Source: Desertibaculum subflavum
Lineage (GTDB): Bacteria; Pseudomonadota; Alphaproteobacteria; Ferrovibrionales; Ferrovibrionaceae
NCBI GenBank assembly: GCA_003576705.1
Contig: QOZS01000043.1
Span: 1 to 46,514, forward strand
Direction: 5' to 3'
Length of the DNA: 46,514 bases
Numbering within the stretch: the first letter of the stretch is position 1; every line of letters starts with the position of its first letter. Below the pieces are notes generated by a model. It was not told the origin of the DNA. It ran no database searches and saw only the letters and a list, made by a program, of their open reading frames with translations. The position numbers and the translations under genes are program-made. Positions 16,670-24,416 of this stretch are shown here, piece after piece.

Positions 16670-17746
16670 ATGACGCGCCGCCGCCTTCGCGATCTGGGCC
16701 TTGCGACCGGCAGGCTGCCGCCGGGGCCGCTCAACGCCATCACCGACGTGGCCGGCGTGCGGGTCGGTTACTCCACCGTGGCCCGCGACACGCCGCATGT
16801 GGTGCGCACCGGCGTCACCGCGATCTGGCCGCGCGGGCCCGAGATCTGGGAGGATTATGTCTTCGCAGGCACGCATTCCTTCAACGGCAATGGCGAGATG
16901 ACCGGGCTGCCCTGGATCGCGGAGCAGGGCTATATCGGCGCGCCGATCGGCATCACCAACACCTATCAGGTCGGCCTGGTGCGCGATGCGATCTGCCGGC
17001 TGGCGGTGCGCGACGGCGCCTCGCAGGATTTCCACCTGCCGGTGGTGGCCGAAACCTATGACGGCTGGCTCTCCGACATCCAGAGCTTCAGCCTGACGCA
17101 AGCCGATGCCTTCGCCGCCTTCGACGGCGCGGTCGGCGGGCAGCCCATCGCCGAGGGCAATGTCGGCGGCGGCACCGGCATGATCGCGCACGAGTTCAAG
17201 GGCGGCACCGGCACCGCGTCGCGCGTCGTCGCGATCGACGGCGCCGGCTACACGGTCGGCGCTCTGGTACAGGCGAATTATGGCGCGCGCGAGCTGTTCC
17301 GCGTTGCCGGAGTGCCGGTCGGCCAGCTGATTGGCACCGATATCGTGCCCTCGCACGACCCGCGCCCGCGCGAGGCCGGCTCGATCATCGTGATCCTGGC
17401 GACCGACGCGCCGCTGATCCCCATCCAGTGCCAGCGCCTGGCCCGCCGCGCCACCACGGGCATGGCCTGGGTCGGCGGCATCGGCGCCAACGGCTCGGGC
17501 GACATCTTCCTCGCCTTCTCCACCGCCAACCATGTGCGCCAGAAGGACCGCATCTCCGACCTGCGCATGCTCGCCGCCGCCTCGATGACCGATCTCTTCC
17601 TTGCCGCCGCCGAGGCGACGGAAGAGGCGATCCTCAACGCCCTCTGCATGGCCGAGACAATGACCGGCCGCGACGGCAAGACCGCCCACGCCCTCCCGCT
17701 CGACCGCCTGGTCGAGGCGATGCGCGCGCGGGGCGCCGCGGCCTAA
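16670..17746 (+). CDS. P1/S58-family peptidase (DmpA-like aminopeptidase)
   Basis: A 358-aa member of the DmpA Ntn-hydrolase-like family, made as a precursor that cleaves itself before the nucleophile Ser. The likely scissile bond is G237-S238 in EAGSIIVILATDAPL, followed by HQ-like IQCQRLARRA; N203 in VQANYG matches the oxyanion Asn. EGNVGGGTGM is at 162-171. Family members release N-terminal residues from small peptides, D-amino acid amides or beta-peptides. ATG 16670 with GGAG upstream is preferred over an in-frame ATG-like start at 16616 in the divergent region. Neighbouring amidases suggest an amide/peptide scavenging role. Confidence 0.88.
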   Translation: MTRRRLRDLGLATGRLPPGPLNAITDVAGVRVGYSTVARDTPHVVRTGVTAIWPRGPEIWEDYVFAGTHSFNGNGEMTGLPWIAEQGYIGAPIGITNTYQVGLVRDAICRLAVRDGASQDFHLPVVAETYDGWLSDIQSFSLTQADAFAAFDGAVGGQPIAEGNVGGGTGMIAHEFKGGTGTASRVVAIDGAGYTVGALVQANYGARELFRVAGVPVGQLIGTDIVPSHDPRPREAGSIIVILATDAPLIPIQCQRLARRATTGMAWVGGIGANGSGDIFLAFSTANHVRQKDRISDLRMLAAASMTDLFLAAAEATEEAILNALCMAETMTGRDGKTAHALPLDRLVEAMRARGAAA

Positions 17747-17846
17747 GGTCGCCGGCCTCTCGCGCGCGCTGGCGCGGTTGCGCTAACCTCGGGCCAGAAC
17801 CGCCCCGGCGCTCTGCGGCCGGGCAGAACAGGCGACGAGGAAACGC

Positions 17847-19397
17847 ATGTATCCGGGCAAGCAGGCCAAGGCGCATCCCGAGCGCGCCGCGATCATCATG
17901 GCGTCATCGGGCGAGACCATCGCCTATGCCGAGCTCGAGGCGCGCAGCAACCGCCTCGCGCATCTGCTGCGCGGCCACGGCCTCGGCCGGCTCGACCACT
18001 ACTCGATCTTCATGGAGAACCACGCCCGCTATATCGAATGCTGCGCGGCGGGCGAGCGCGCCGGCCTCTACTACACCTGCGTCAACTCCTTCCTCACGGT
18101 CGAGGAGCTCGCCTATATCCTGGAGAACAGCCAGTCGCGCGTGCTGATCACCTCGCAGGCCAAGCGCGACGTGGCGCTCGGCGCGCTCGCGCTGTGCCCG
18201 AAGGTCGAGCTCTGCCTGGTGGTGGACGGGCCCGGCGATGGTGCCCGCGTGCGGAACCTGGAAGAGGCCACGCGCGGCCTGCCCGCGACGCCGATCGCCG
18301 ACGAGAGCCTCGGCACGCCGATGCTCTATTCCTCCGGCACGACGGGCCGGCCCAAGGGCATCCTGCGCCCGCTGCCGGAACAACCGCCGGTGCAGCAGCT
18401 GCCGATCTTCGATTTCCTCGACAAGCTCTGGCAGTACCGCGCCGGCATGATCTATCTCTCGCCCGCGCCGCTCTATCACTCCGCGCCGCAGGCGGCCGTG
18501 TCGCTCACCATCCGCAACGGCGGCACCGCGGTGATCATGGAGAAGTTCGATCCGGAGCATTACCTCCAGCTTCTCGCCAAGCACCGCGTCACGCATACCC
18601 AGCTCGTGCCCACCATGTTCTCCCGCATGCTGAAGCTGCCGGAGGAGGTGCGCCGCCGCGCCGACACCTCCTCGCTCGAGATCGCCATTCACGCCGCCGC
18701 GCCCTGCCCGGTGCAGGTGAAGCAGCAGATGATCGAATGGTGGGGCCCGATCATTCACGAGTACTACGGCGCCACCGAAGGCCTCGGCTTCACCGCCTGT
18801 AACTCGGAGGAATGGCTCGCCCACAAGGGCACCGTCGGCCGCGTGCTGCTCGGCAAGCTGCATGTGCTGGACGATGAAATGAACGAGCTCCCCGTCGGCC
18901 AGCCCGGCACGCTCTGGTTCGAGACGGCGACGCCGTTCGAGTACTTCAACGACCCGGCGAAGACGAAGGAGGCGCGCTCGCCCGACGGGCGGATGAGCAC
19001 GGTCGGCGATGTCGGCTTCGTCGACCGCGACGGCTATCTCTACCTGACCGACCGCGCCACCTTCATGATCATTTCCGGCGGCGTGAACATCTATCCGCAG
19101 GAATGCGAGAACCTGCTGATCACCCACCCGAAGGTGGCGGACGCCGCCGTGTTCGGCGTGCCGAACGCCGATCTCGGCGAGGAGGTGAAGGCGGTAGTCC
19201 AGCTCATGCCCGGCGTGCCGCCGAGCGGGGAGACGGCAGAGGAGCTGCTCGCCTTCTGCGCCCAGCACCTCGCCCGCCAGAAGGTGCCCCGCTCGATCGA
19301 TTTCGAGGACGAGCTGCCGAGATTGCCGACGGGGAAGCTCTACAAGCGGCTGCTGCGCGACCGGTACTGGGGGAACCGGACGAGTCGGATTGTGTGA
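17847..19397 (+). CDS. Acyl-CoA synthetase / AMP-dependent ligase
   Basis: A 516-aa ANL-family enzyme that activates a carboxylic acid with ATP and transfers it to CoA. The P-loop-like motif YSSGTTGRPKG is at 161-171, YYGATEG near 307, the GDVGFVDRDGYLYLTDR hinge region near 390-406, and the catalytic Lys is K497 in PTGKLYKR. CDS length is normal. The ATG follows GACGAGG. It would channel acids released by the amidases/BVMO/hydrolase block into CoA metabolism. The exact substrate is unknown. Confidence 0.92.
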   Translation: MYPGKQAKAHPERAAIIMASSGETIAYAELEARSNRLAHLLRGHGLGRLDHYSIFMENHARYIECCAAGERAGLYYTCVNSFLTVEELAYILENSQSRVLITSQAKRDVALGALALCPKVELCLVVDGPGDGARVRNLEEATRGLPATPIADESLGTPMLYSSGTTGRPKGILRPLPEQPPVQQLPIFDFLDKLWQYRAGMIYLSPAPLYHSAPQAAVSLTIRNGGTAVIMEKFDPEHYLQLLAKHRVTHTQLVPTMFSRMLKLPEEVRRRADTSSLEIAIHAAAPCPVQVKQQMIEWWGPIIHEYYGATEGLGFTACNSEEWLAHKGTVGRVLLGKLHVLDDEMNELPVGQPGTLWFETATPFEYFNDPAKTKEARSPDGRMSTVGDVGFVDRDGYLYLTDRATFMIISGGVNIYPQECENLLITHPKVADAAVFGVPNADLGEEVKAVVQLMPGVPPSGETAEELLAFCAQHLARQKVPRSIDFEDELPRLPTGKLYKRLLRDRYWGNRTSRIV

Positions 19398-19476
19398 GGG
19401 CGTCGCTGACCGGCGTCTCGCCGCTCTCCACAAACTTCGCCAGTCGCCAATGCGGGATCGCGGAGATTCGGGCGCA

Positions 19477-19506
19477 GTTATACGCAGACCGCGAAGTGAG
19501 TATAAC
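19477..19506. promoter_or_regulatory. Dyad operator candidate upstream of the HigA-type antitoxin
   Basis: A perfect inverted repeat GTTATAC (19477-19483) and GTATAAC (19500-19506), spaced by 16 bases, centred 86 bases before the antitoxin ATG. The right arm includes TATAAC, which could itself serve as a -10. HigA-type proteins bind dyads of this kind as dimers to repress their own promoter. The rest of 19398-19577 carries no recognisable higB. Confidence 0.5.
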
Positions 19507-19577
19507 CACGGTGCGTCGGGTTGCCGACGCAGAACATCTTTGCACGGGGCCGACGGAGCAGGGCGTGAGGGGGCGTC

Positions 19578-19862
19578 ATGAGTGCATCGCAGGGCATCCG
19601 CATGAAGCGTCCAGCCCATCCGGGCGGCTTCGTGAAGCACGAGATCATCGACCCGCTCGGCCTCTCCGTTACGGGCGCCGCGGCGGCGCTCGGCGTCACG
19701 CGCCCGGCGCTCTCCGCTCTGGTCAACGAGCGCGCCGCGCTCTCGCTCGAAATGGCGCTGTGCATCGAGAAGGCGTTCGGCGTCTCGACGGATACACTGG
19801 TGCGTATGCAGAACAGTCACGACGTGGCCGAGGCGCGCAAACGCCAGACAGCATCAAAGTGA
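19578..19862 (+). CDS. higA: HigA-family antitoxin (XRE-type HTH), apparently orphan
   Basis: A 94-aa helix-turn-helix protein with the typical HigA start RPAHPGGFVKHEIIDPLGLS (12-31), the HTH VTGAAAALGVTRPALSALVNERAALS (32-57) and the C-terminal EMALCIEKAFGVSTDTLVRMQ. It binds DNA and normally neutralises the HigB mRNA interferase encoded immediately upstream. Here only 180 bp separates it from the ligase gene and no frame shows HigB features, so the toxin is missing. It may still act as a regulator of its own dyad or of neighbouring loci. Confidence 0.9.
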   Translation: MSASQGIRMKRPAHPGGFVKHEIIDPLGLSVTGAAAALGVTRPALSALVNERAALSLEMALCIEKAFGVSTDTLVRMQNSHDVAEARKRQTASK

Positions 19863-19980
19863 GACGCCACCAGGCGGAACTGCAATCACGGACGGCATGT
19901 TGCCGGGCGGCTCAGTGGCTTGGCCGCTCGCGCAACACGGGTTAGCTTTCTGCGCCGTGAGGAGCAAGTGAGGCGGAGGG

Positions 19981-21168
19981 ATGGGAAAGGCGGTGCCATT
20001 GCCAGGTGTTCAACCTGCGCTGCTCAAGTGGGCGCGGGAAACAGCACACCTTTCCCTGGAAGAGGTTGCGGCACGTCTAAAGAAGGCTGTCGAAGAGATA
20101 GATGCCTGGGAGACCGGGGCAGACGCACCATCCTATGCGCAGCTCGAAAGGCTCGCTTACGATCTCTACAAGCGTCCCCTGGCTATTTTCTTCCTGCCGT
20201 CACCGCCGGCGGAGCCAAAGCCCGAAGCAGAATTCCGAGCTCTTCCCGACGCTGATCTGCGTCGTCTGAGTCGAGATACGGTCCTTTTGATCAGGCGCGC
20301 GAGAGCCTATCAGGCGTCCTTGGTCGAGCTGTTTGCGGGCCGATCCCCTGTTGCGGAGCCTCTATGGCGCCGCCTGAACCTCGACACTTCGAGACCCATC
20401 GCACCGCAGGCCGCCGCGATACGATCTGCACTTGGTGTTCCTGCGCCAGGAGCCGATGAATGGGGTGCCGCTGACGGCGACCAAGCCCTGAAGCTTTGGC
20501 GAAAGGCTATCGAGGCTGCTGGCGTTTTCGTATTTAAGGACACATTCAAGCAGAAGGAACTGTCGGGATTTTGCCTGGAGCATCCCGAACTGCCTGTCGT
20601 GATGATCAACAACAGCACGACGAAAACGCGACAGGTGTTCAGCCTTCTCCATGAGCTTGCCCACGTTCTGATGCGCCGCCGCGCGATAAGCACATTTGAC
20701 GACTCCTTGCTGGAGCGGCTGCCGCCGACCGAACAGAGGATTGAGCGTTTCTGCAATCGTATTGCCGCCGAAGTGCTGGTTCCGAGCCAAGACTTCGCTG
20801 CTCAAGCAACAGTCCTTTCAGCGAGTATTGAGGCGCTTCCTTCGGAAGCGTTTGCGGCCCTGGCCGCCCGTTATCGTGTAAGCCGAGAGGTCATCCTGCG
20901 CCGCTTTCGCGACGCAGGACGCGTGAGTCAAGCATTCTACGAGGAACGCAAGAGCGAGTGGGATGGCCAGCGAAGCGAGAACGCAAGTTCAGGTGGGAAC
21001 TTTTATCTCACCAAGGGGGCCTACCTCAGCGAACGGCTGATGAGCGAAGTGTTTGCCCGCTATGCCCGCCGCCAGATCAGCGTCGATGAAGCTGCCGATT
21101 TCATCGGCGTGAAACCCAGACAGGTCGACGAGCTGGAGAGCCGCTTCCTGCAAGGCTTGGCGGCATGA
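19981..21168 (+). CDS. XRE-HTH / ImmA-IrrE metalloprotease (antitoxin partner of a PIN-like toxin)
   Basis: A 395-aa two-domain protein. Residues about 8-70 look like a helix-turn-helix XRE domain; the C-terminal part has the zinc protease motif LLHELAHVL (H224, E225, H228) of the ImmA/IrrE (COG2856) family. Such proteins act as regulators or antitoxins, some by cleaving a repressor. A GGAGGG site precedes ATG 19981. Its stop overlaps the next gene as ATGA (21165-21168), so the two are co-translated. Codon and base use look less GC-rich than the flanks (by eye, not computed), consistent with transfer. Confidence 0.9.
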   Translation: MGKAVPLPGVQPALLKWARETAHLSLEEVAARLKKAVEEIDAWETGADAPSYAQLERLAYDLYKRPLAIFFLPSPPAEPKPEAEFRALPDADLRRLSRDTVLLIRRARAYQASLVELFAGRSPVAEPLWRRLNLDTSRPIAPQAAAIRSALGVPAPGADEWGAADGDQALKLWRKAIEAAGVFVFKDTFKQKELSGFCLEHPELPVVMINNSTTKTRQVFSLLHELAHVLMRRRAISTFDDSLLERLPPTEQRIERFCNRIAAEVLVPSQDFAAQATVLSASIEALPSEAFAALAARYRVSREVILRRFRDAGRVSQAFYEERKSEWDGQRSENASSGGNFYLTKGAYLSERLMSEVFARYARRQISVDEAADFIGVKPRQVDELESRFLQGLAA

Positions 21169-21632
21169 TCTTTGTTCTCGACACGACCAGCTTTCGAGAA
21201 ATCGAACGCTACTATCAGGATGTGTTTCGTACATTTTGGGAGCTGTTCCAGGCTGAGGTGGATGCCGGCCGCGTCATCTCCGTACGTGAAGTGTGGAGGG
21301 AACTTCAAGCCTCCCCCGAGACGCATGTGATCGCTTGGGCCAGGCAGAATCCAGCGGTCTTCAAGCCTCCCATGCCGGAGGAGGCCGCGTTCGTTGGCCA
21401 GATCTTTGCTGTTCCTCACTTCGCTCAGTTGATTTCCGCAAGAGCAAGGATGATCGGCAATCCAGTCGCAGACCCTTTTCTGATCGCCGCAGCACGGGCT
21501 TGCTCCGGGACGGTGGTCACCGAAGAACGGCTGAAGCCAAACGCCGCGAAGATACCGAACGTCTGTCAGCACTTCGGAATTGCATGCACCAACTTCGAGG
21601 GCTTTCTGAAGGCGAAGGGCTGGAGATTTTGA
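21165..21632 (+). CDS. DUF4411 PIN-like domain protein, probable toxin
   Basis: A 155-aa protein with a DUF4411/PIN-like arrangement: D6 at the N-terminal strand (MIFVLDTTSF), E42 in SVREVWREL, D103 in NPVADPFLIAAARA and E120 in TVVTEERL, the four acidic positions expected to hold metal in PIN ribonucleases. DUF4411 genes commonly sit right after XRE-ImmA genes as type II toxin-antitoxin modules. It starts in a 4-base overlap with that gene. RNase activity is inferred from the fold. It ends 22 bases from the convergent RES gene. Confidence 0.85.
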   Translation: MIFVLDTTSFREIERYYQDVFRTFWELFQAEVDAGRVISVREVWRELQASPETHVIAWARQNPAVFKPPMPEEAAFVGQIFAVPHFAQLISARARMIGNPVADPFLIAAARACSGTVVTEERLKPNAAKIPNVCQHFGIACTNFEGFLKAKGWRF

Positions 21633-21654
21633 TCGCTCGTCGAGAGTGGTCATC

Positions 21655-22368
21655 TCACCCCACCCGAAACACCTCCCCGCTCCCCGGCTCGCGATAGAGG
21701 TCCACCCGCGTGCCGTCCCAGTGATAGTCGAGATGCCGGCCCTGCCGCACATTGCCCACGCGGTCGGGATAGAACAGGCCCGCGCATTCGCCGCCCGCAT
21801 CGCGCACGCTGGGATAGGCAACGCCGTCCGATCCCGCTTCGCGCAGCGCCGCGCCGAGCGCCTGCGCCGCCGCATAGCTCTCGGGCGCGAGCGCCGACGC
21901 GAAGCGCGCATTGCCGCCGCGCAGGTCGTGCAGGTCAGCATCGAGATCCATCACTAGCTCGCGGAATTGCGACGCCCAGCCCGGCGCCTCGGCCGTCCGC
22001 GCCATGAAGCGACCGTGGTGGTGCATGGTCTCGAACAGCGCCGTCTCGAACGCTCGCGCGAGATAGAGCACGCCATAGGCGCCGGCGCTGAACCGGCTCG
22101 GCCGGTCCGGGCTCGCATGGGTGAACGGCGCCATCAGCCAGCTCGCCCCCGGCCCGCCCACGCGCCGCCACGGCGGCACCAGGTCGAGCATGCCGATCGT
22201 TTCCATCAGGCGCGGGTTCGTCTTCTGCTCGGCGGCGAGGAGGAGCGGCCAGTCCTCCGGCTCGGCGATGTCCTCGAACAGGTCGATCGGCGGATAGAGG
22301 CTGCGGATGATGCGGCGCGCGCCCGGCCACACCACGCGCGCGGTCGGTACCGTGGCCGTGTCGATCAC
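21655..22368 (-). CDS. RES-domain toxin
   Basis: A 237-aa RES family protein; family toxins (for example MbcT, and ParT, which modifies Prs) degrade or consume NAD+ or ADP-ribosylate a target. The RES core shows SRFSAGAYGVLYLARAFETALFETMHHHGR (about 91-120), where R92, Y102 and the E108/E113 region match the expected Arg-Tyr-Glu positions, and a DLDADLHDLRG stretch later. The GTG start at 22368 overlaps the antitoxin stop as GTGA (22365-22368), so toxin translation is coupled to antitoxin translation. The gene is transcribed on the minus strand. Confidence 0.85.
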   Translation of the reverse strand: MIDTATVPTARVVWPGARRIIRSLYPPIDLFEDIAEPEDWPLLLAAEQKTNPRLMETIGMLDLVPPWRRVGGPGASWLMAPFTHASPDRPSRFSAGAYGVLYLARAFETALFETMHHHGRFMARTAEAPGWASQFRELVMDLDADLHDLRGGNARFASALAPESYAAAQALGAALREAGSDGVAYPSVRDAGGECAGLFYPDRVGNVRQGRHLDYHWDGTRVDLYREPGSGEVFRVG

Positions 22369-22778
22369 CAGGCGCCGCGCTCGGCATCCAGATAGCGGCG
22401 CACGCGCATCAGATCGGTGATCTCGCCGCCCAGCATCACGTCGAGCGCGGAGCGCCCGCCGAACGCCGCGTTCGGCCGCTTGATCCAGCCATAGCCGCGT
22501 GGGGCCTCGCGGAAGATGATGCGCAGCGCCTTGTGGATGCCCATCAGGTTGGAGAGGCGCGCCTTGCCGTCGCGGCCGATGCGGCCGATCTCGCCCGCCT
22601 TCCAGCGCGCGAAGGTGCGGCGCGGCAGGTCGAGCAGGGTCGCCGCCTGCTCGTCGGTCACGCCCCACAGCCGGAACAGGTTCAGCGCCGCGCGGAACAT
22701 GGCGGCGGCCTCCGCGTCGCTGATCGGCGCGGGCGAGAAGGGCGGGGCGTCGGTCTGGATCTGGGTCAGGGCAGCCAT
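22365..22778 (-). CDS. Xre/MbcA/ParS-type antitoxin (DUF2384)
   Basis: A 137-aa antitoxin paired with the RES toxin. An Xre-like HTH lies at about 36-62 (GVTDEQAATLLDLPRRTFARWKAG), and the C-terminal toxin-binding DUF2384 region has IKRPNAAFGGRSALDVML and VRRYLDAERG (99-135). In known pairs the C-terminus plugs the RES active site. ATG 22778 is preferred over an in-frame upstream start at 22859, because a good promoter lies between them. It overlaps the toxin by 4 bases. Confidence 0.9.
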   Translation of the reverse strand: MAALTQIQTDAPPFSPAPISDAEAAAMFRAALNLFRLWGVTDEQAATLLDLPRRTFARWKAGEIGRIGRDGKARLSNLMGIHKALRIIFREAPRGYGWIKRPNAAFGGRSALDVMLGGEITDLMRVRRYLDAERGAW

Positions 22779-22803
22779 GGCGCGTCCAGTGTCATATGGC
22801 CTT

Positions 22804-22831
22804 ATATTATTCCAGGTATGCCATTCGGCAA
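22804..22831 (-). promoter_or_regulatory. Candidate promoter of the Xre-RES pair
   Basis: On the minus strand TTGCCG (22826-22831) is followed by a 16-base spacer and TAATAT (22804-22809), 25 bases before the antitoxin ATG at 22778. The -10 patch stands out as AT-rich in a GC-rich region. Auto-repression by the HTH antitoxin would be expected here. Confidence 0.5.
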
Positions 22832-22875
22832 GGTGTCTTGAATTTTGCCTTTGCCGCAACTATATGCTGGGGACA

Positions 22876-22890
22876 CTCCGCCCGGCGGAG
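22876..22890. repeat. Short inverted repeat in the intergenic stretch
   Basis: CTCCGCC-C-GGCGGAG, a 7+7 palindrome with one central base. It would form a 6-bp stem with a 3-base loop. Too short to call a terminator on its own; no T-run follows on either strand. Confidence 0.3.
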
Positions 22891-22966
22891 CCCTGCTCTT
22901 TGAACGTGTGAAGAGAGTCGCCAAGAGACCCGAAGCCAGTTCGGGGCGCGGTTTCGCGTCGCCGAA

Positions 22967-22983
22967 GTGATCCCCGGGATCAC
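22967..22983. repeat. Perfect 7-bp inverted repeat
   Basis: GTGATCC, 3-base loop, GGATCAC. It lies 276 bases before the next plus-strand gene. It could be an operator or short stem-loop; no regulator is assigned. Confidence 0.4.
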
Positions 22984-23042
22984 CTGCTAAGGGAAAGCCC
23001 AACTTAAACAGCGGATTAGGCCGATAGAGCGCTCCCCGAAAC

Positions 23043-23146
23043 GGGCCAAAACTGGCAGCCGCTGGCAAAAAACTGGCAGAAATTGGCTCCCAACAGGCGT
23101 TTGTTGGCTGTTGTTGGGCGATCGTTGGCCGCCGTTGGCATCCATC
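23043..23146 (+). repeat. Helically phased TGGC array (about ten units of 10-11 bp)
   Basis: TGGC or a one-mismatch variant recurs at 23043 (GGGC), 23053, 23063, 23074, 23084, 23095 (AGGC), 23105, 23115 (TGGG), 23126 and 23136. Successive spacings are 10, 10, 11, 10, 11, 10, 10, 11 and 10, a mean of about 10.4 bp. Most units are preceded by AC or GT, giving a loose consensus (A/G)(C/T)TGGC. It ends about 100 bp before the PuuD-type gene. It is non-coding as far as I can see. Confidence 0.55.
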
Positions 23147-23242
23147 GCCTCCAGCGCAGCGCCCGCCGGCAATCGTCCGCTAATCCGCTCCGTGCTATGT
23201 GGGGCGCCGAATCGGAAGCTGCCACCTCTAAGATTGACCGGC

Positions 23243-23959
23243 ATGTCCCGCGCCCCCCTCATCGGCATCACCCTCGATTCGGAAGAGCCCGGCGGCTATT
23301 CCAAATCGCCTTGGTACGCGCTGCGCCAGAACTATGCCGCCGCCGTCGCCGCCGCCGGCGGCACGCCGATCATGCTGCCGCACGAGGTGGAAGAGGCCGG
23401 CCGCTATCTCGACCTGATCGACGGCCTCGTCGTCACCGGCGGCGCCTTCGACGTGGACCCCGCCATGTTCGGCGCCACCGAGCGGCATGCCACCGTGAAG
23501 CTGAAGACGCGCCGCACCCAGTTCGAATACGCCGTGACCCAGGGCGCGATCGAGCGCGACCTGCCGCTGCTCGGCATCTGCGGCGGGCAACAGCTGATGA
23601 ACGTCGTGCTGGGCGGCACCCTGATCCAGCACATCCCGGACGAGGTGCCGAACGCGCTGGCGCATGAGCAGAAGAACCCGCCGAGCGAGCCCGGCCACAC
23701 CGTGAAATTCGCCCGCGGCACCCGGCTCGCCGACATCGTCGGCGTCGCCGAGATGGGCGTGAACACCTCGCACCACCAGGCGGCAAAGGCGACAGGCCGC
23801 GACGTGGTGGTCAACGCCATCGCGCCGGACGGCGTGATCGAGGGCATCGAACTCAAGGGCCGGCGTTTCTGTATCGGCGTGCAGTGGCACCCGGAGTATT
23901 TCGTCGCGGAGGGCGACCGCCGCCTGCTCGCCGCCTTCATCGCCGCATCGCGCCGGTAA
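23243..23959 (+). CDS. Gamma-glutamyl-gamma-aminobutyrate hydrolase-like (PuuD family, peptidase C26)
   Basis: A 238-aa class I glutamine-amidotransferase-like hydrolase. The nucleophile elbow is LLGICGGQQ (C113) and the His-Glu pair is WHPE (H216, E218). PuuD splits gamma-glutamyl-GABA in putrescine degradation; other members act on related gamma-glutamyl amides. The chosen ATG 23243 gives the usual N-terminus (APLIGITLDSEE); longer in-frame readings run into the intergenic repeats. No other putrescine genes are adjacent, but an omega-aminotransferase lies 14 kb away. Confidence 0.88.
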   Translation: MSRAPLIGITLDSEEPGGYSKSPWYALRQNYAAAVAAAGGTPIMLPHEVEEAGRYLDLIDGLVVTGGAFDVDPAMFGATERHATVKLKTRRTQFEYAVTQGAIERDLPLLGICGGQQLMNVVLGGTLIQHIPDEVPNALAHEQKNPPSEPGHTVKFARGTRLADIVGVAEMGVNTSHHQAAKATGRDVVVNAIAPDGVIEGIELKGRRFCIGVQWHPEYFVAEGDRRLLAAFIAASRR

Positions 23960-23970
23960 GCGCCTCGGCC

Positions 23971-24315
23971 ATGAGATCCGCCGCCGTCGAGGATGTCGAT
24001 GCAGCCGTGATCATCAAGTTCTGCTCAGACTTTTTGGGCGGCGCCTATCCGGTGACGATGCACACGTCGCTGAACAACGATGCTGGTATCGACGGCATCG
24101 ACGCGATGGAGTTCATACGGCGGTTCGAGCAAGAGTATGACCTTACGGGTGATGCGTTTCGCTATTACGACTATTTCCAGGACGAAGGCACCACGTTGAC
24201 GGGCATGGTTCGGGCCGTGTTGCAGAAATTGGGACTGTTTGATGGAAGCAAGAAGGACTTCACGGTCACCACGCTCGTGAGCAGCGCCCGCGCTAAGCAG
24301 TGGGTCTATACCTGA
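23971..24315 (+). CDS. DUF1493 family small protein
   Basis: A 114-aa acidic protein. The stretch TSLNNDAGIDGIDAMEFIRRFEQEYDLTGDAFRYYDYFQDEG (about 34-75) matches DUF1493, whose members look like acyl-carrier-type helical proteins but lack the phosphopantetheine Ser. Start ATG 23971 lies 11 bases after the previous stop. Base composition looks less GC-rich than its neighbours (by eye). Function unknown. Confidence 0.75.
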   Translation: MRSAAVEDVDAAVIIKFCSDFLGGAYPVTMHTSLNNDAGIDGIDAMEFIRRFEQEYDLTGDAFRYYDYFQDEGTTLTGMVRAVLQKLGLFDGSKKDFTVTTLVSSARAKQWVYT

Positions 24316-24378
24316 CCATCCGACATCGCAGTTTCTCTCCCGCGCCGGCGCTGCTAGCCTTCTATCGATAATCAAGGG

Positions 24379-24396
24379 GGCGGCACTCCAGCCGCC
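24379..24396 (+). promoter_or_regulatory. Short hairpin in the tctC leader
   Basis: GGCGGC, 6-base loop, GCCGCC, ending 20 bases before the tctC ATG and followed by GGGGAGAG, the probable ribosome site. It could modulate initiation. A GATAAT at 24367-24372 may be a -10 but has no clear -35. Confidence 0.3.
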
Positions 24397-24416
24397 GTCA
24401 GTTTGGGGAGAGTTCC

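Larger units (their letters stand above)
22779..23242. other. Gene-free 464-bp intergenic stretch with several repeat elements
   Basis: Between the Xre antitoxin and the PuuD-type hydrolase there is no credible gene on either strand. The small open frames here (about 70-95 codons) lack any family feature. It holds the antitoxin promoter (22804-22831), two short stem-loops (22876-22890; 22967-22983) and a run of TGGC tetranucleotides (23043-23146). I recognise no tRNA, attachment core or insertion-sequence end. A decayed mobile element cannot be excluded. Confidence 0.6.

Noticed and set aside
19398..19577. Possible higB toxin upstream of higA
   Set aside because: The gap is 180 bp and no frame shows HigB features; I report higA as an orphan.
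17904..19820. 638-codon minus-strand open frame over the ligase
   Set aside because: Antisense to an AMP ligase with all motifs; no family features.
22802..23271. Small open frames (70-95 codons) in the gene-free stretch
   Set aside because: No family features and unusual composition; they cover repeats and hairpins, so they are likely chance frames.
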